Program-made: the position numbers and the translations under genes
Source: JANYBV01 sp043763155
GTDB taxonomy: Bacteria; Pseudomonadota; Alphaproteobacteria; Rickettsiales; SXRF01
Assembly: GCA_043763155.1 (NCBI GenBank)
Contig: JAYULW010000116.1
Span: forward strand, 1-21,845
Reading direction: 5' to 3'
DNA length: 21,845 bases
Notes under the pieces: model-generated
The model's input: only the letters and a program-made list of their open reading frames with translations
Databases searched by the model: none
What the model was told of the DNA's origin: nothing
In this document: positions 14,833-21,843 of the stretch, piece by piece
How positions within the stretch are numbered: the stretch's first letter is position 1
Layout: each line of letters starts with the position of its first letter

Positions 14833-15930
14833 TTAGCTTGCCTTTTTTGCAAGCCTGCCATGCGTCTTAAGCCAAACAGCCGCAAATGCGCGGATATCCT
14901 GCTCTGTAGTGGCCCAGCCGGCACTGATGCGGATGGCGCTTGCGGCAAGGGTTTTTTCCACGCCCATGGCAAGCAGCACATGCGAGGGTTCGATGCGCCC
15001 GGAGGAGCATGCGGAGCCTGCGCTTACCGCAAAACCGTTCAGGTCGAAATCCATAAGCTGCACTTCATTTCCTACGCCGGGCATGGCGGCGCAGGTGGTG
15101 TTGGGCAAGCGAGGGACGCCTTTGCCAAACACGACCGCGCCGGAGGCTTCCATTTCGGCCTCCATGGCATCGAGCCAATGCCTTACCTGCTTTATATGGG
15201 TAAGGTTTTGCGCGTTTTCAACACTTGCGGCAAAGCCCATGATGGCGGCGATGTTTTCGGTCCCTGCCCTGCGGCCCAGCTCCTGCCCGCCGCCAGCCAG
15301 CAATGGCGCAACCGCTACATCGCGGCGCACGACAAGGGCTGCTGCCCCCACGGGGCCGCCGCCCTTATGGGCGGAGACGCTTAGCATATCGGCGCCGAGC
15401 GCACCAAAATCCACAGCGATTTTGCCGAGGCCCTGCACCGCGTCGCAGTGCAAAAGCGCACCGTGTTTATGCGCGATTGCGGAGGCTTCGCGGATGGGCT
15501 GGATCACGCCGGTTTCGTTGTTGGCGAGCATGAGGGAGACGAGTGCAGGCTCGCTGTTGGCGAGCATGGCGTCCAGCGCGGCGAGATCAATGATGCCGTT
15601 TACGGTTACGGGAATCTGGGTGTTGGGGATGGCTTTCAAGACCGAGCTATGCTCGATGGCGCTGGCGAAAATGCGGCGGGTTGTGCCGCGTAAGGCGGTA
15701 ACGTTTGCTTCGGTGCCGGAGGCGGTGAACAACACTTCATTCGGCCATGCGCTGATGGCGTCGGCTATGGTTTTACGGGCGTCTTCCAGATGCTTTTTAG
15801 CATCGCGGCCAAAGCGGTGGACCGAGGATGGATTCGCAGGATGTGCATATACCTGCTGCATAGCGGCGAGTGCTGCGGGCAGCAAAGGGGTGGTAGCGTT
15901 ATAGTCGAGATAGACGAGAGTGCGCGCCAT
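14833..15930 (-). CDS. Second NifS/IscS-like cysteine desulfurase
   Basis: This 365-residue fold-type I PLP enzyme of the NifS/IscS group is separate from IscS. The PLP lysine is Lys189 in VSAHKGGGPVG. The active-site cysteine is Cys308 in SAGSACSSGRIEPS, on the long flexible loop typical of group I enzymes rather than SufS. It is about 40 residues shorter than IscS and lacks the IscS-type C-terminal EGIDISKIEW tail, so it may serve a different acceptor. Its ATG overlaps the stop of the 150-codon gene by 1 nt. A pair of desulfurases ahead of iscU is, from memory, also found in Rickettsia. I give no symbol because iscS is better used for the downstream gene. Confidence 0.9.
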   Translation of the reverse strand: MARTLVYLDYNATTPLLPAALAAMQQVYAHPANPSSVHRFGRDAKKHLEDARKTIADAISAWPNEVLFTASGTEANVTALRGTTRRIFASAIEHSSVLKAIPNTQIPVTVNGIIDLAALDAMLANSEPALVSLMLANNETGVIQPIREASAIAHKHGALLHCDAVQGLGKIAVDFGALGADMLSVSAHKGGGPVGAAALVVRRDVAVAPLLAGGGQELGRRAGTENIAAIMGFAASVENAQNLTHIKQVRHWLDAMEAEMEASGAVVFGKGVPRLPNTTCAAMPGVGNEVQLMDFDLNGFAVSAGSACSSGRIEPSHVLLAMGVEKTLAASAIRISAGWATTEQDIRAFAAVWLKTHGRLAKKAS

Positions 15931-16370
15931 TACAGCATGCGGGGGCCTTTGCCGCCCCAGCCCGGCATGTTGCCCGGATCCTGATTGGGGCCGCCGCGTT
16001 TTTTGGTGAGCGACGACCAGCCGGTTTCGCGGTTATCGGTGTTGTTGGTCATGGGTTCGAGCAGGCCTGCGGTCAGGCCGCTGCGCAACGCGCCCATGAT
16101 TGCGGTGCGGTTGTCGCCTGCGCCGAAATCCATGGCAGCGCGTACGGCGCTGGTGATGGAAGCGGTTAGCGGGTTGGCGTTTTCGGCGCCGGGGGTGACG
16201 CCAGCTTTATAAGCGGCAAGCACATCTTCGGAGCTTACGTCTTTGGTGCCCGCGAGCGCTTTTTCCACCGCTTTGGTGACGCCTGCCAGCAATTGCGCTT
16301 TGCTGGGGCGGTTGTCGGTTGGGTTATCCATACCCGCGCCTGTGGCATCGCCGTCGGTAAAGTTACTCAT
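15930..16370 (-). CDS. Unrecognised protein between iscR and the NifS-like gene
   Basis: I do not recognise this protein of about 146 residues. It has no cysteine, signal peptide or membrane segment. The middle is alanine-rich and probably helical (KAVEKALAGTKDVSSEDVLA, then ASITSAVRAAMDFG), and the C-terminal 35 residues are Gly/Pro/Asn-rich and look disordered. I start at the ATG at 16370 (MSNFTDGDATG); one four codons earlier (16382) is equally possible, and neither has a strong ribosome-binding site. The stop overlaps the NifS-like ATG by 1 nt, so it belongs to the cysE-iscR-nifS unit. The tight overlap and orientation argue that it is real. Confidence 0.65.
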   Translation of the reverse strand: MSNFTDGDATGAGMDNPTDNRPSKAQLLAGVTKAVEKALAGTKDVSSEDVLAAYKAGVTPGAENANPLTASITSAVRAAMDFGAGDNRTAIMGALRSGLTAGLLEPMTNNTDNRETGWSSLTKKRGGPNQDPGNMPGWGGKGPRML

Positions 16371-16403
16371 GCTTACTTTCATTCGCTGGAAAATTAACGC
16401 ATT

Positions 16404-16883
16404 TTAACCAATAAGGGCTTTTTTTGCAACTGCAAACTGTTCCGGAACGGGCGAAACAGCCCGGGCGCGCACATCGGCAAGCGTAACGGAGTGCAGGTAA
16501 GAATAAATATGTTTTTCAAGACCTTCCCAGAGATCATGGGTCAGGCAACGGGTGCGGGCGGCCATGCAGCCTTCGGTTGCTTGCCCCTTCTTGCCGGGAT
16601 GATTGGCGCAGCGGGTCATTTTAATGGCTTCTTCGACGGCCATTACCACATCGCCTACGTAAATGAGGGTGGCGGGGCGGGCAAGCACATAGCCGCCGCC
16701 GGGTCCGCGCACGGATTTGACGAGGCCTGCCTGCTTCAATTTGCTGAAAATCTGTTCCAGGTACGGCACGGTGATTTCCTGCGCTTCAGCCAGTTCGGAA
16801 AGCCGCACCGGCTCTTCGGTTTTGTGGCCTGCGAGTTCGACCATGGCCATAACCGCATAGCGCGATTTGGTGCCTAAAATCAT
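16404..16883 (-). CDS. iscR: Rrf2-family Fe-S-sensing transcription regulator IscR
   Basis: This 159-residue winged-helix regulator senses the Fe-S status of the cell through its own [2Fe-2S] cluster. The DNA-binding part begins MILGTKSRYAVMAMVELA, with the recognition region around 28-60 (SELAEAQEITVPYLEQIFSK) and the wing in VRGPGGGY. Cluster ligands are Cys92, Cys106, Cys113 and probably His116 (RCLTHDLW). The first two cysteines are 14 apart instead of the 6 seen in E. coli, through a longer insert. It overlaps cysE as ATGA. A type-1 IscR-like site lies before iscS at 14751-14775, its likely target. Confidence 0.93.
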   Translation of the reverse strand: MILGTKSRYAVMAMVELAGHKTEEPVRLSELAEAQEITVPYLEQIFSKLKQAGLVKSVRGPGGGYVLARPATLIYVGDVVMAVEEAIKMTRCANHPGKKGQATEGCMAARTRCLTHDLWEGLEKHIYSYLHSVTLADVRARAVSPVPEQFAVAKKALIG

Positions 16884-17596
16884 GCGCCGGGCTCTCCCGT
16901 GGTTTCCCAGTTGCTGGCGCTTCCGGCGAGTTCGGTGTTTTCCACTTCCAGCTCGCCCACGCGGGCTTGCAGCGCTTCAAGCTGGGCGCGCATCTGCTCC
17001 AGCAGGGCGATGGTGGGGTCGCATTCTTCGCTTTGCGGCGTGGCGTAGGCCTCGAAATGGCCATCTTTAATATCGGGCGGCATTTTTTCGGCGACCGGGC
17101 GGGCGGGAATGCCTACCACGGTGGTGTCGGGGTCCACATCCTTTACCACTACGGCGTTTGAGCCGATGCGGGCATTGTTGCCGATGCGGATGGGGCCAAG
17201 GAGCTGCGCGCCCGCGCCGATGATCACGTTATTGCCCACCTGCGGGTGGCGGGGGCCTTTGGCCATGCTGGTGCCGCCCAGCGTCACATCATGGTAAATG
17301 GTCACGTCGTCGCCGATGGTGGCGGTTTCGCCGATGACCACGCCCATGCCATGGTCAATGAAGAAGCGGTGGCCGATGGTGGCGCCGGGGTGGATTTCAA
17401 TTCCGGTGACGAAACGGCCTATATAAGAGAGGACCCGGCCGGGCAATTTCAGGCCCATGCACCATAACCAATTGGATAAGCGGTAGAAAATTACGGCATG
17501 CACGCCGGGATAGCATAAAACGACCTCAAGCCGGGAGCGCGCCGCGGGGTCGCGGGCGAACACAGAATCAATATCATTCACTATTCTCTTGAACAT
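16880..17596 (-). CDS. cysE: Serine O-acetyltransferase
   Basis: This 238-residue left-handed beta-helix enzyme makes O-acetylserine from serine and acetyl-CoA, the first committed step of cysteine synthesis. The hexapeptide repeat region covers about 67-167, with the catalytic DHGMGVVIGE (81-90) and the acetyl-CoA-binding GGTSMAKGPRHP. The N-terminal helical domain is short, as in the EpsC/short CysE class. A C-terminal heptad-like extension (about 195-222) looks like a coiled coil and is an addition to the core. It overlaps iscR by 4 nt, which ties the supply of cysteine to the regulator of cysteine-consuming cluster assembly. Confidence 0.95.
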   Translation of the reverse strand: MFKRIVNDIDSVFARDPAARSRLEVVLCYPGVHAVIFYRLSNWLWCMGLKLPGRVLSYIGRFVTGIEIHPGATIGHRFFIDHGMGVVIGETATIGDDVTIYHDVTLGGTSMAKGPRHPQVGNNVIIGAGAQLLGPIRIGNNARIGSNAVVVKDVDPDTTVVGIPARPVAEKMPPDIKDGHFEAYATPQSEECDPTIALLEQMRAQLEALQARVGELEVENTELAGSASNWETTGEPGA

Positions 17597-17618
17597 TGGA
17601 CCCGAAATTCAATATAAC
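17589..17618 (+). promoter_or_regulatory. Candidate promoter of the alpha/beta hydrolase gene
   Basis: TTGAAC (17589-17594), 18 bases, TATAAC (17613-17618). It overlaps the first codons of cysE on the other strand and would leave a 5' leader of about 80 nt. Judged by eye only. A cysE promoter must lie in the same 108-nt gap but is less clear. Confidence 0.35.
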
Positions 17619-17704
17619 TACGCCGATTCACGGCTTCAGCGCAAAATGACGCCCACTTTAAGCAAACGGATCGGTTTTGCGCAACTCATTTCATCTGGGA
17701 AACT

Positions 17705-18391
17705 ATGCCCGAAATTATTATCAACGGATCCGAAGGACGCATCGAAGGCCGCTATCACCATAGCGAGCATAAGGGAGCGCCCGTAGTGCTGGTGCTGCAC
17801 CCCCACCCGCTTTATGGCGGCACGATGAACAACAAAATCGTGTACCGCATGTACCACATGTTCGCGCAGAACGGGTTTTCGGTACTGCGTTTCAACTTCC
17901 GCGGCGTTGGCAAAAGCCAGGGCAAGTATGATGAAGGTATCGGCGAACTGACCGACGCGGCTACCGCGCTCGACTGGTTGCAGCTGCAAAACCCCGACGC
18001 GTCCACCTGCTGGATCAGCGGGTTTTCGTTCGGTGCGTGGATTGCGCTGCAATTGCTGATGCGCCGCCCTGAAATCGAAGGCTTTGTGGCCGTATCGCCG
18101 CCTGCGAATTTATATGATTTCTCGTTCCTTTCCCCCTGCCCTGCCGCTGGCCTGATTACGCAAGGCGACAAGGACGACGTGGTGCAGGAAGACGCCGTGG
18201 CCAAGATGGCGCACAAGCTGGGCAGCCAGCTGGAATACCGCCCCATCCCCGGTGCCGACCATTATTACCGCGGCATTGAAGACGAGCTTAGCACCATTAT
18301 GAACGACTACATCGTGCAGCGCATGACGGACTTCAAGCAGAAGCGCAAGGTGCGCCCCGACCGCAAGCGCAGGCAACTGCCGAGGGATTAA
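17705..18391 (+). CDS. Alpha/beta hydrolase (COG2945-like)
   Basis: This 228-residue single-domain alpha/beta hydrolase has the nucleophile elbow GFSFGAW (Ser108) and a likely acid in GDKDDVV (about 155-158). The histidine is His186 in IPGADHYYRG. The oxyanion-hole region LHPHPLYGGTMNN is characteristic of the COG2945 group, often annotated as dienelactone hydrolase-like. No signal peptide is present. The substrate is unknown; members act as esterases. The C-terminal 20 residues are strongly basic (KQKRKVRPDRKRRQ). It is divergent from cysE, has GGGA shortly before the ATG, and ends 16 nt before a strong terminator, so it is probably monocistronic. Confidence 0.87.
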   Translation: MPEIIINGSEGRIEGRYHHSEHKGAPVVLVLHPHPLYGGTMNNKIVYRMYHMFAQNGFSVLRFNFRGVGKSQGKYDEGIGELTDAATALDWLQLQNPDASTCWISGFSFGAWIALQLLMRRPEIEGFVAVSPPANLYDFSFLSPCPAAGLITQGDKDDVVQEDAVAKMAHKLGSQLEYRPIPGADHYYRGIEDELSTIMNDYIVQRMTDFKQKRKVRPDRKRRQLPRD

Positions 18392-18400
18392 TTGGAATAA

Positions 18401-18430
18401 AAAAAAGCCCGGTTTTCACCGGGCTTTTTT
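18401..18430. terminator. Bidirectional rho-independent terminator
   Basis: The stem GCCCGGT / ACCGGGC (18407-18413 with 18418-18424) has a 4-base loop, flanked by six A on the left and six T on the right. It can end both the plus-strand hydrolase transcript and the convergent pilin transcript. Confidence 0.93.
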
Positions 18431-18449
18431 ATTGGTTCAGCAAATTAGA

Positions 18450-18806
18450 TTATGCGCATTGCGCCGTGCCGGGGCCTGCGCCGATCAGCACTACGCCCGT
18501 GCCGCCACCCATGGCGGTTACGATGCTTGCAGCGCCAAACACGATGGCCACGCCGATACCTACGATCATCGCCATGCCCCACGATACCTTGCCGAGGAGC
18601 GCGCCGATGCCGATCACGGTCACCGCGATTGTGGAAAGGCCCTTGCCGGTGTTTCCGGTGAACCAGTTCGCCACGGTGCACAACACGTTACCCATCGGCG
18701 TGTTGCTGGCTGCCGCAAACGCGAAGTCAGGCATCATCACCATCAGGGTAGAAAGCATAACGCAGGCGCATATTTGCCAAGTCATACTAAGTTGCGTTGT
18801 CTTCAT
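18450..18806 (-). CDS. TrbC/VirB2-family pilin-like protein (orphan)
   Basis: This 118-residue protein looks like a type IV secretion major pilin. It has an N-terminal signal peptide with a hydrophobic core and an AFAA cleavage region near 30, then a short segment. Two strongly hydrophobic helices follow (about 57-73 and 76-97), separated by a short loop (LLGKVSWG). The mature protein has two cysteines, Cys43 and Cys117, that could form a disulfide. AGGGA lies close before the ATG. No other conjugation or type IV secretion genes are in the window, so the partner machinery, if any, is elsewhere. It stands alone between two terminators. A small unrelated two-helix membrane protein is the alternative. 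Confidence 0.75.
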   Translation of the reverse strand: MKTTQLSMTWQICACVMLSTLMVMMPDFAFAAASNTPMGNVLCTVANWFTGNTGKGLSTIAVTVIGIGALLGKVSWGMAMIVGIGVAIVFGAASIVTAMGGGTGVVLIGAGPGTAQCA

Positions 18807-18860
18807 AGTCTTCCCTTTGTTTTTGTCTGTATGTACCAGAGCTTATCATGGCACTTTATA

Positions 18861-18889
18861 AGTATAGGGCATGAAACCCTGAATAAAAA
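18861..18889 (-). promoter_or_regulatory. Candidate weak promoter of the pilin gene
   Basis: On the minus strand TATACT (18861-18866) is a good -10, but the -35 position reads TTTTTA, a poor match. That would fit an activator-dependent promoter. Judged by eye. Confidence 0.3.
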
Positions 18890-18899
18890 GGCACGTATT

Positions 18900-18928
18900 T
18901 GTGACAAAAAAGTTAATTTCTTGTCACA
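18900..18928. repeat. 29-bp interrupted palindrome upstream of the pilin gene
   Basis: TGTGACAA (18900-18907) and TTGTCACA (18921-18928) are perfect 8-bp inverted arms, 21 bp apart centre to centre. The symmetry continues inward for three more pairs after one mismatch. It lies between the ssb terminator and the pilin promoter and has no T-tract, so an operator is more likely than a terminator. Confidence 0.5.
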
Positions 18929-18929
18929 G

Positions 18930-18964
18930 AAAAAAGGCGCTACAATGGTTAGCAGCGCCTTTTT
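18930..18964. terminator. Rho-independent terminator of ssb
   Basis: The stem AGGCGCT / AGCGCCT (18935-18941 with 18954-18960) has a 12-base loop. On the minus strand it is followed by a run of T just downstream of the ssb stop. A T-run on the other side makes it potentially bidirectional. Confidence 0.85.
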
Positions 18965-18984
18965 CGTTGTTTATCCGCTTGTTA

Positions 18985-19461
18985 TTAGAAGGGAATCTCG
19001 TCGTCCATCAGCTGTTCTGCGGCTGGGGCTTTGCTGCCGCCGCCGAAGGAGGATGGGGCCGAAGAGCCATAATTGCCAGCACCACCGCTGCTTGCGCCTT
19101 CGCCACCGCGGGGGCCATCGAGCATGGTGAGCGTTGCGCCGAAGCCTTGCAGCACCACTTCGGTGGAGTATTTTTCCGCACCGTCCTTGTCGGTCCATTT
19201 GCGGGTTTGCAGCGCGCCTTCAAGATACACTTTCGCGCCCTTTTTCAGGTAGCTCTTGGAGATGTTCACCAGACCTTCGCTGAAGATAACCACGCGGTGC
19301 CACTCAGTTTTTTCTTTGCGCTCGCCGCTGTTTTTGTCTTTCCACGACTCGGAGGTCGCCACTGTCAGGTTTGCGATTTCGCGGCCATCCTGCGTGCTGC
19401 GGATTTCGGGGTCTTTGCCGAGATTGCCCACCAGAATCACTTTATTTACGCTGCCTGCCAT
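18985..19461 (-). CDS. ssb: Single-stranded DNA-binding protein
   Basis: This 158-residue SSB coats single-stranded DNA in replication, recombination and repair. The OB-fold domain covers about 1-110, starting MAGSVNKVILVGNLGKDPE, with the conserved TEWHRVVIF and YLKKGAKVYLEG segments. A Gly/Ser/Ala-rich linker (about 117-147) leads to the acidic partner-binding tip DDEIPF. Length is normal. GGGAG lies about 7 nt before the ATG. It is divergent from uvrA across a 192-nt gap, an arrangement common in proteobacteria, and has its own terminator. Confidence 0.97.
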   Translation of the reverse strand: MAGSVNKVILVGNLGKDPEIRSTQDGREIANLTVATSESWKDKNSGERKEKTEWHRVVIFSEGLVNISKSYLKKGAKVYLEGALQTRKWTDKDGAEKYSTEVVLQGFGATLTMLDGPRGGEGASSGGAGNYGSSAPSSFGGGSKAPAAEQLMDDEIPF

Positions 19462-19653
19462 GTTTTGCTCCCTATGACTTTTTGTTAAGACATTTAGTAA
19501 TAGTGCTTAAAAAAAATTGCGCAAATGATTTGGTTCTTTTTTTTGGGGGCCTCTTTAAAAAACGCGGAGAAAGCCCCATATGCCACAATTAGCGCTATGC
19601 GGGTGGCGGGAAATGACTACAATACTTTCCTCATATTTTCAAACAGGTCACCA

Positions 19654-21843
19654 ATGGTAAAAGACGAATTCATCGGCGTTCGCGGGGCAAAAGAGCATAA
19701 CCTCAAGAATATTGACGTGGATATTCCGCGCAACCAACTGGTGGTTATTACCGGGCCTTCCGGCTCCGGCAAGTCCAGCCTTGCGTTTGACACGATTTAC
19801 GCCGAAGGCCAGCGCCGCTATGTGGAAAGCTTGTCCGCCTATGCGCGCCAGTTCCTGAACATTCAGGACAAGCCGGACGTGGAATCTATTTCCGGGCTTT
19901 CGCCCGCGATTGCCATTGACCAGAAAACCACGTCGCGCAATCCGCGCTCGACTGTGGGTACGGTCACGGAAATCTATGATTACCTGCGCCTGCTGTATGC
20001 GCGCATCGGCATCCCCTATTCGCCCGCCACCGGCCTTCCCATTGAAAGCCAGACGGTGTCGCAGATGGTGGACCGCATTATGGAACTGCCCGAAGGCACG
20101 AAGCTGTATTTGCTTGCGCCGGTGGTGCGCGGCCATAAGGGTGAGTATAAAAAAGAGATTCAAGCCCTGCAAAAAAAGGGTTTCCAGCGCCTGAAGGTGG
20201 ACGGCGAATTGCACGATATCAACGAAATGCCTGCTTTGGATAAAAATAAAAAGCATGAAATTTCGGTGGTGGTGGACCGTATTGCGGTGTCCAAAGAGCT
20301 TGGCAACCGGCTTGCCGACAGCATTGAAACCGCGTTGCAGCTCAGCGATGGGCTGATCCACGCGGAAATCGTGGACGGGGAGACGATTACGTTTTCCAGC
20401 AAGTTCGCCTGCCCGGTTTCGGGCTTTACGCTGTCGGAAATCGAACCGCGTTTGTTCTCGTTCAACAGCCCGTATGGCGCGTGTGCGGCGTGCGACGGGC
20501 TTGGCACGCAATCCATGTTCGACGAAGCGCTGGTGGTGCCGGACACGGCGAAATCTTTGGCCGAAAAAGCCATTGCCCCGTGGGGCGGCATGCCTTGGGC
20601 GGGCAATACGCGCTTTTATCAGGACGCGCTGTCTTCGCTTGCCAAGCATTATAAATTCAGCCTGTACACGCCGTTCAAGGATTTGCCGGAGAATGTGCGC
20701 CACATCATTTTCCACGGGTCAGGCTCGGATTCGGTGAAGATGTTTTATCAGGACGGTTCGCGCAGCTTTACGGTGGATAAGCCGTTTGAAGGCGTGATTC
20801 CCAACCTTGAGCGCCGCTACAAGGAAATTACGAGCGAGACCATCCGCGATGAATTCTCGAAATACCAGAACGAGCATCCGTGCGAAGCGTGCGGGGGGTT
20901 CCGCCTGAAGCCGGAGGCGCTGTGCGTGCGCGTGGGCGACAGGAATATCGGCCAAATCACACAGCTCACTATCGAACAAGCGCATGAATGGTTCGCCAAA
21001 ATCGAGAAGAAGCTTTCCAAAAAGCATCAGGCGATTGCGCAGAAAATCTTCAAGGAAATCTGCGAACGGCTTATGTTCCTTGTGAATGTGGGGCTTGATT
21101 ACCTGACACTCAGCCGCGAATCGGGCACGCTTTCGGGCGGGGAATCGCAGCGCATCCGGCTTGCATCGCAGATTGGCTCAGGCCTTTCGGGCGTGCTGTA
21201 CGTGCTGGACGAACCCTCCATCGGCTTGCACCAGTGCGACAATGAGCGCTTGCTGGGCACGCTGCGCCATTTGCGCGATTTAGGCAATACGGTGATTGTT
21301 GTGGAGCATGACGAAGACACCATGCGCGCGTCGGATTACCTGATTGATATTGGGCCGGGCGCGGGCATTCATGGCGGGCATATTGTAGCCAAGGGCACGC
21401 CGGAGCAGGTTGCGAAGAACAAAAAAAGCATCACCGGGCAGTATCTGAGCGGGGAGAAGTTTATTCCCGTGCCGGATAAGCGCCGGGCGATTCACAAGAC
21501 CCGCAAAATTGTGATCAATGGTGCGAGGGGTAATAACCTGAAGAACATCACGGCGGAGATTCCGCTGGGCACGTTTACGTGCGTGACGGGCGTTTCGGGC
21601 GGGGGCAAGTCCACGCTGGTGATCCAGACCCTGTATAAGGCGATTGCGCGGCGGATGCATGGCAGCCGCGACATGCCTGCGCCGCACGATAGCATTTCGG
21701 GCCTTGAATATATTGATAAGATTATTGAGATTGACCAATCCCCCATCGGGCGCACGCCGCGCTCGAACCCGGCGACGTATACGGGCGCGTTTACGCCTAT
21801 CCGCGACTGGTTTCCGGCAGCGCCGCAAACCAGTCGCGGATAG
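19654..21843 (+). CDS. uvrA: Excinuclease ABC subunit A, 3' truncated
   Basis: This is the N-terminal ~720 residues of UvrA, the ATPase that finds bulky DNA lesions and loads UvrB. I start at the ATG at 19654 (MVKDEFIGVRGAKEHNLKN), with AGGT about 8 nt upstream; 43 more codons upstream are open but not UvrA-like. Visible parts are the first Walker A GPSGSGKSS (34-42), the UvrB-binding/insertion region, the ABC signature LSGGESQRIRLASQ, the Walker B LYVLDEPSIGLHQ and the second Walker A GVSGGGKST. The first zinc module reads CPVSGF, with Ser where E. coli has the second Cys. UvrA is normally about 940-960 residues. The TAG at 21841 lies inside a fold-back repeat and is unlikely to be the true stop. 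Confidence 0.96.
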   Translation: MVKDEFIGVRGAKEHNLKNIDVDIPRNQLVVITGPSGSGKSSLAFDTIYAEGQRRYVESLSAYARQFLNIQDKPDVESISGLSPAIAIDQKTTSRNPRSTVGTVTEIYDYLRLLYARIGIPYSPATGLPIESQTVSQMVDRIMELPEGTKLYLLAPVVRGHKGEYKKEIQALQKKGFQRLKVDGELHDINEMPALDKNKKHEISVVVDRIAVSKELGNRLADSIETALQLSDGLIHAEIVDGETITFSSKFACPVSGFTLSEIEPRLFSFNSPYGACAACDGLGTQSMFDEALVVPDTAKSLAEKAIAPWGGMPWAGNTRFYQDALSSLAKHYKFSLYTPFKDLPENVRHIIFHGSGSDSVKMFYQDGSRSFTVDKPFEGVIPNLERRYKEITSETIRDEFSKYQNEHPCEACGGFRLKPEALCVRVGDRNIGQITQLTIEQAHEWFAKIEKKLSKKHQAIAQKIFKEICERLMFLVNVGLDYLTLSRESGTLSGGESQRIRLASQIGSGLSGVLYVLDEPSIGLHQCDNERLLGTLRHLRDLGNTVIVVEHDEDTMRASDYLIDIGPGAGIHGGHIVAKGTPEQVAKNKKSITGQYLSGEKFIPVPDKRRAIHKTRKIVINGARGNNLKNITAEIPLGTFTCVTGVSGGGKSTLVIQTLYKAIARRMHGSRDMPAPHDSISGLEYIDKIIEIDQSPIGRTPRSNPATYTGAFTPIRDWFPAAPQTSRG

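Noticed and set aside
17597..17704. Second IscR site upstream of cysE
   Set aside because: A sequence near 17590-17615 on the minus strand has a loose ATA...GTC resemblance, but the half-sites do not match the consensus as the iscS site does.
18450..18806. Part of a conjugative or other mobile element
   Set aside because: A single pilin-like gene with no relaxase, integrase, VirB4/B10 or attachment repeats nearby does not support a mobile element.
18900..18928. CRP/FNR-type site
   Set aside because: The arms contain TGTGA and TCACA, but they are 19 bases apart instead of 6, so this is not a standard CRP site. It is kept as an unassigned palindrome.
19462..19653. LexA/SOS box between ssb and uvrA
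   Set aside because: I looked for the alphaproteobacterial GTTC-N7-GTTC pattern. One GTTC occurs at about 19532 but no second copy at the right spacing, and no E. coli-type CTG-N10-CAG box is evident.
19648..20715. A 355-codon open frame on the minus strand
   Set aside because: It is fully antisense to uvrA, with a His/Arg/Gln-rich, motif-free translation.
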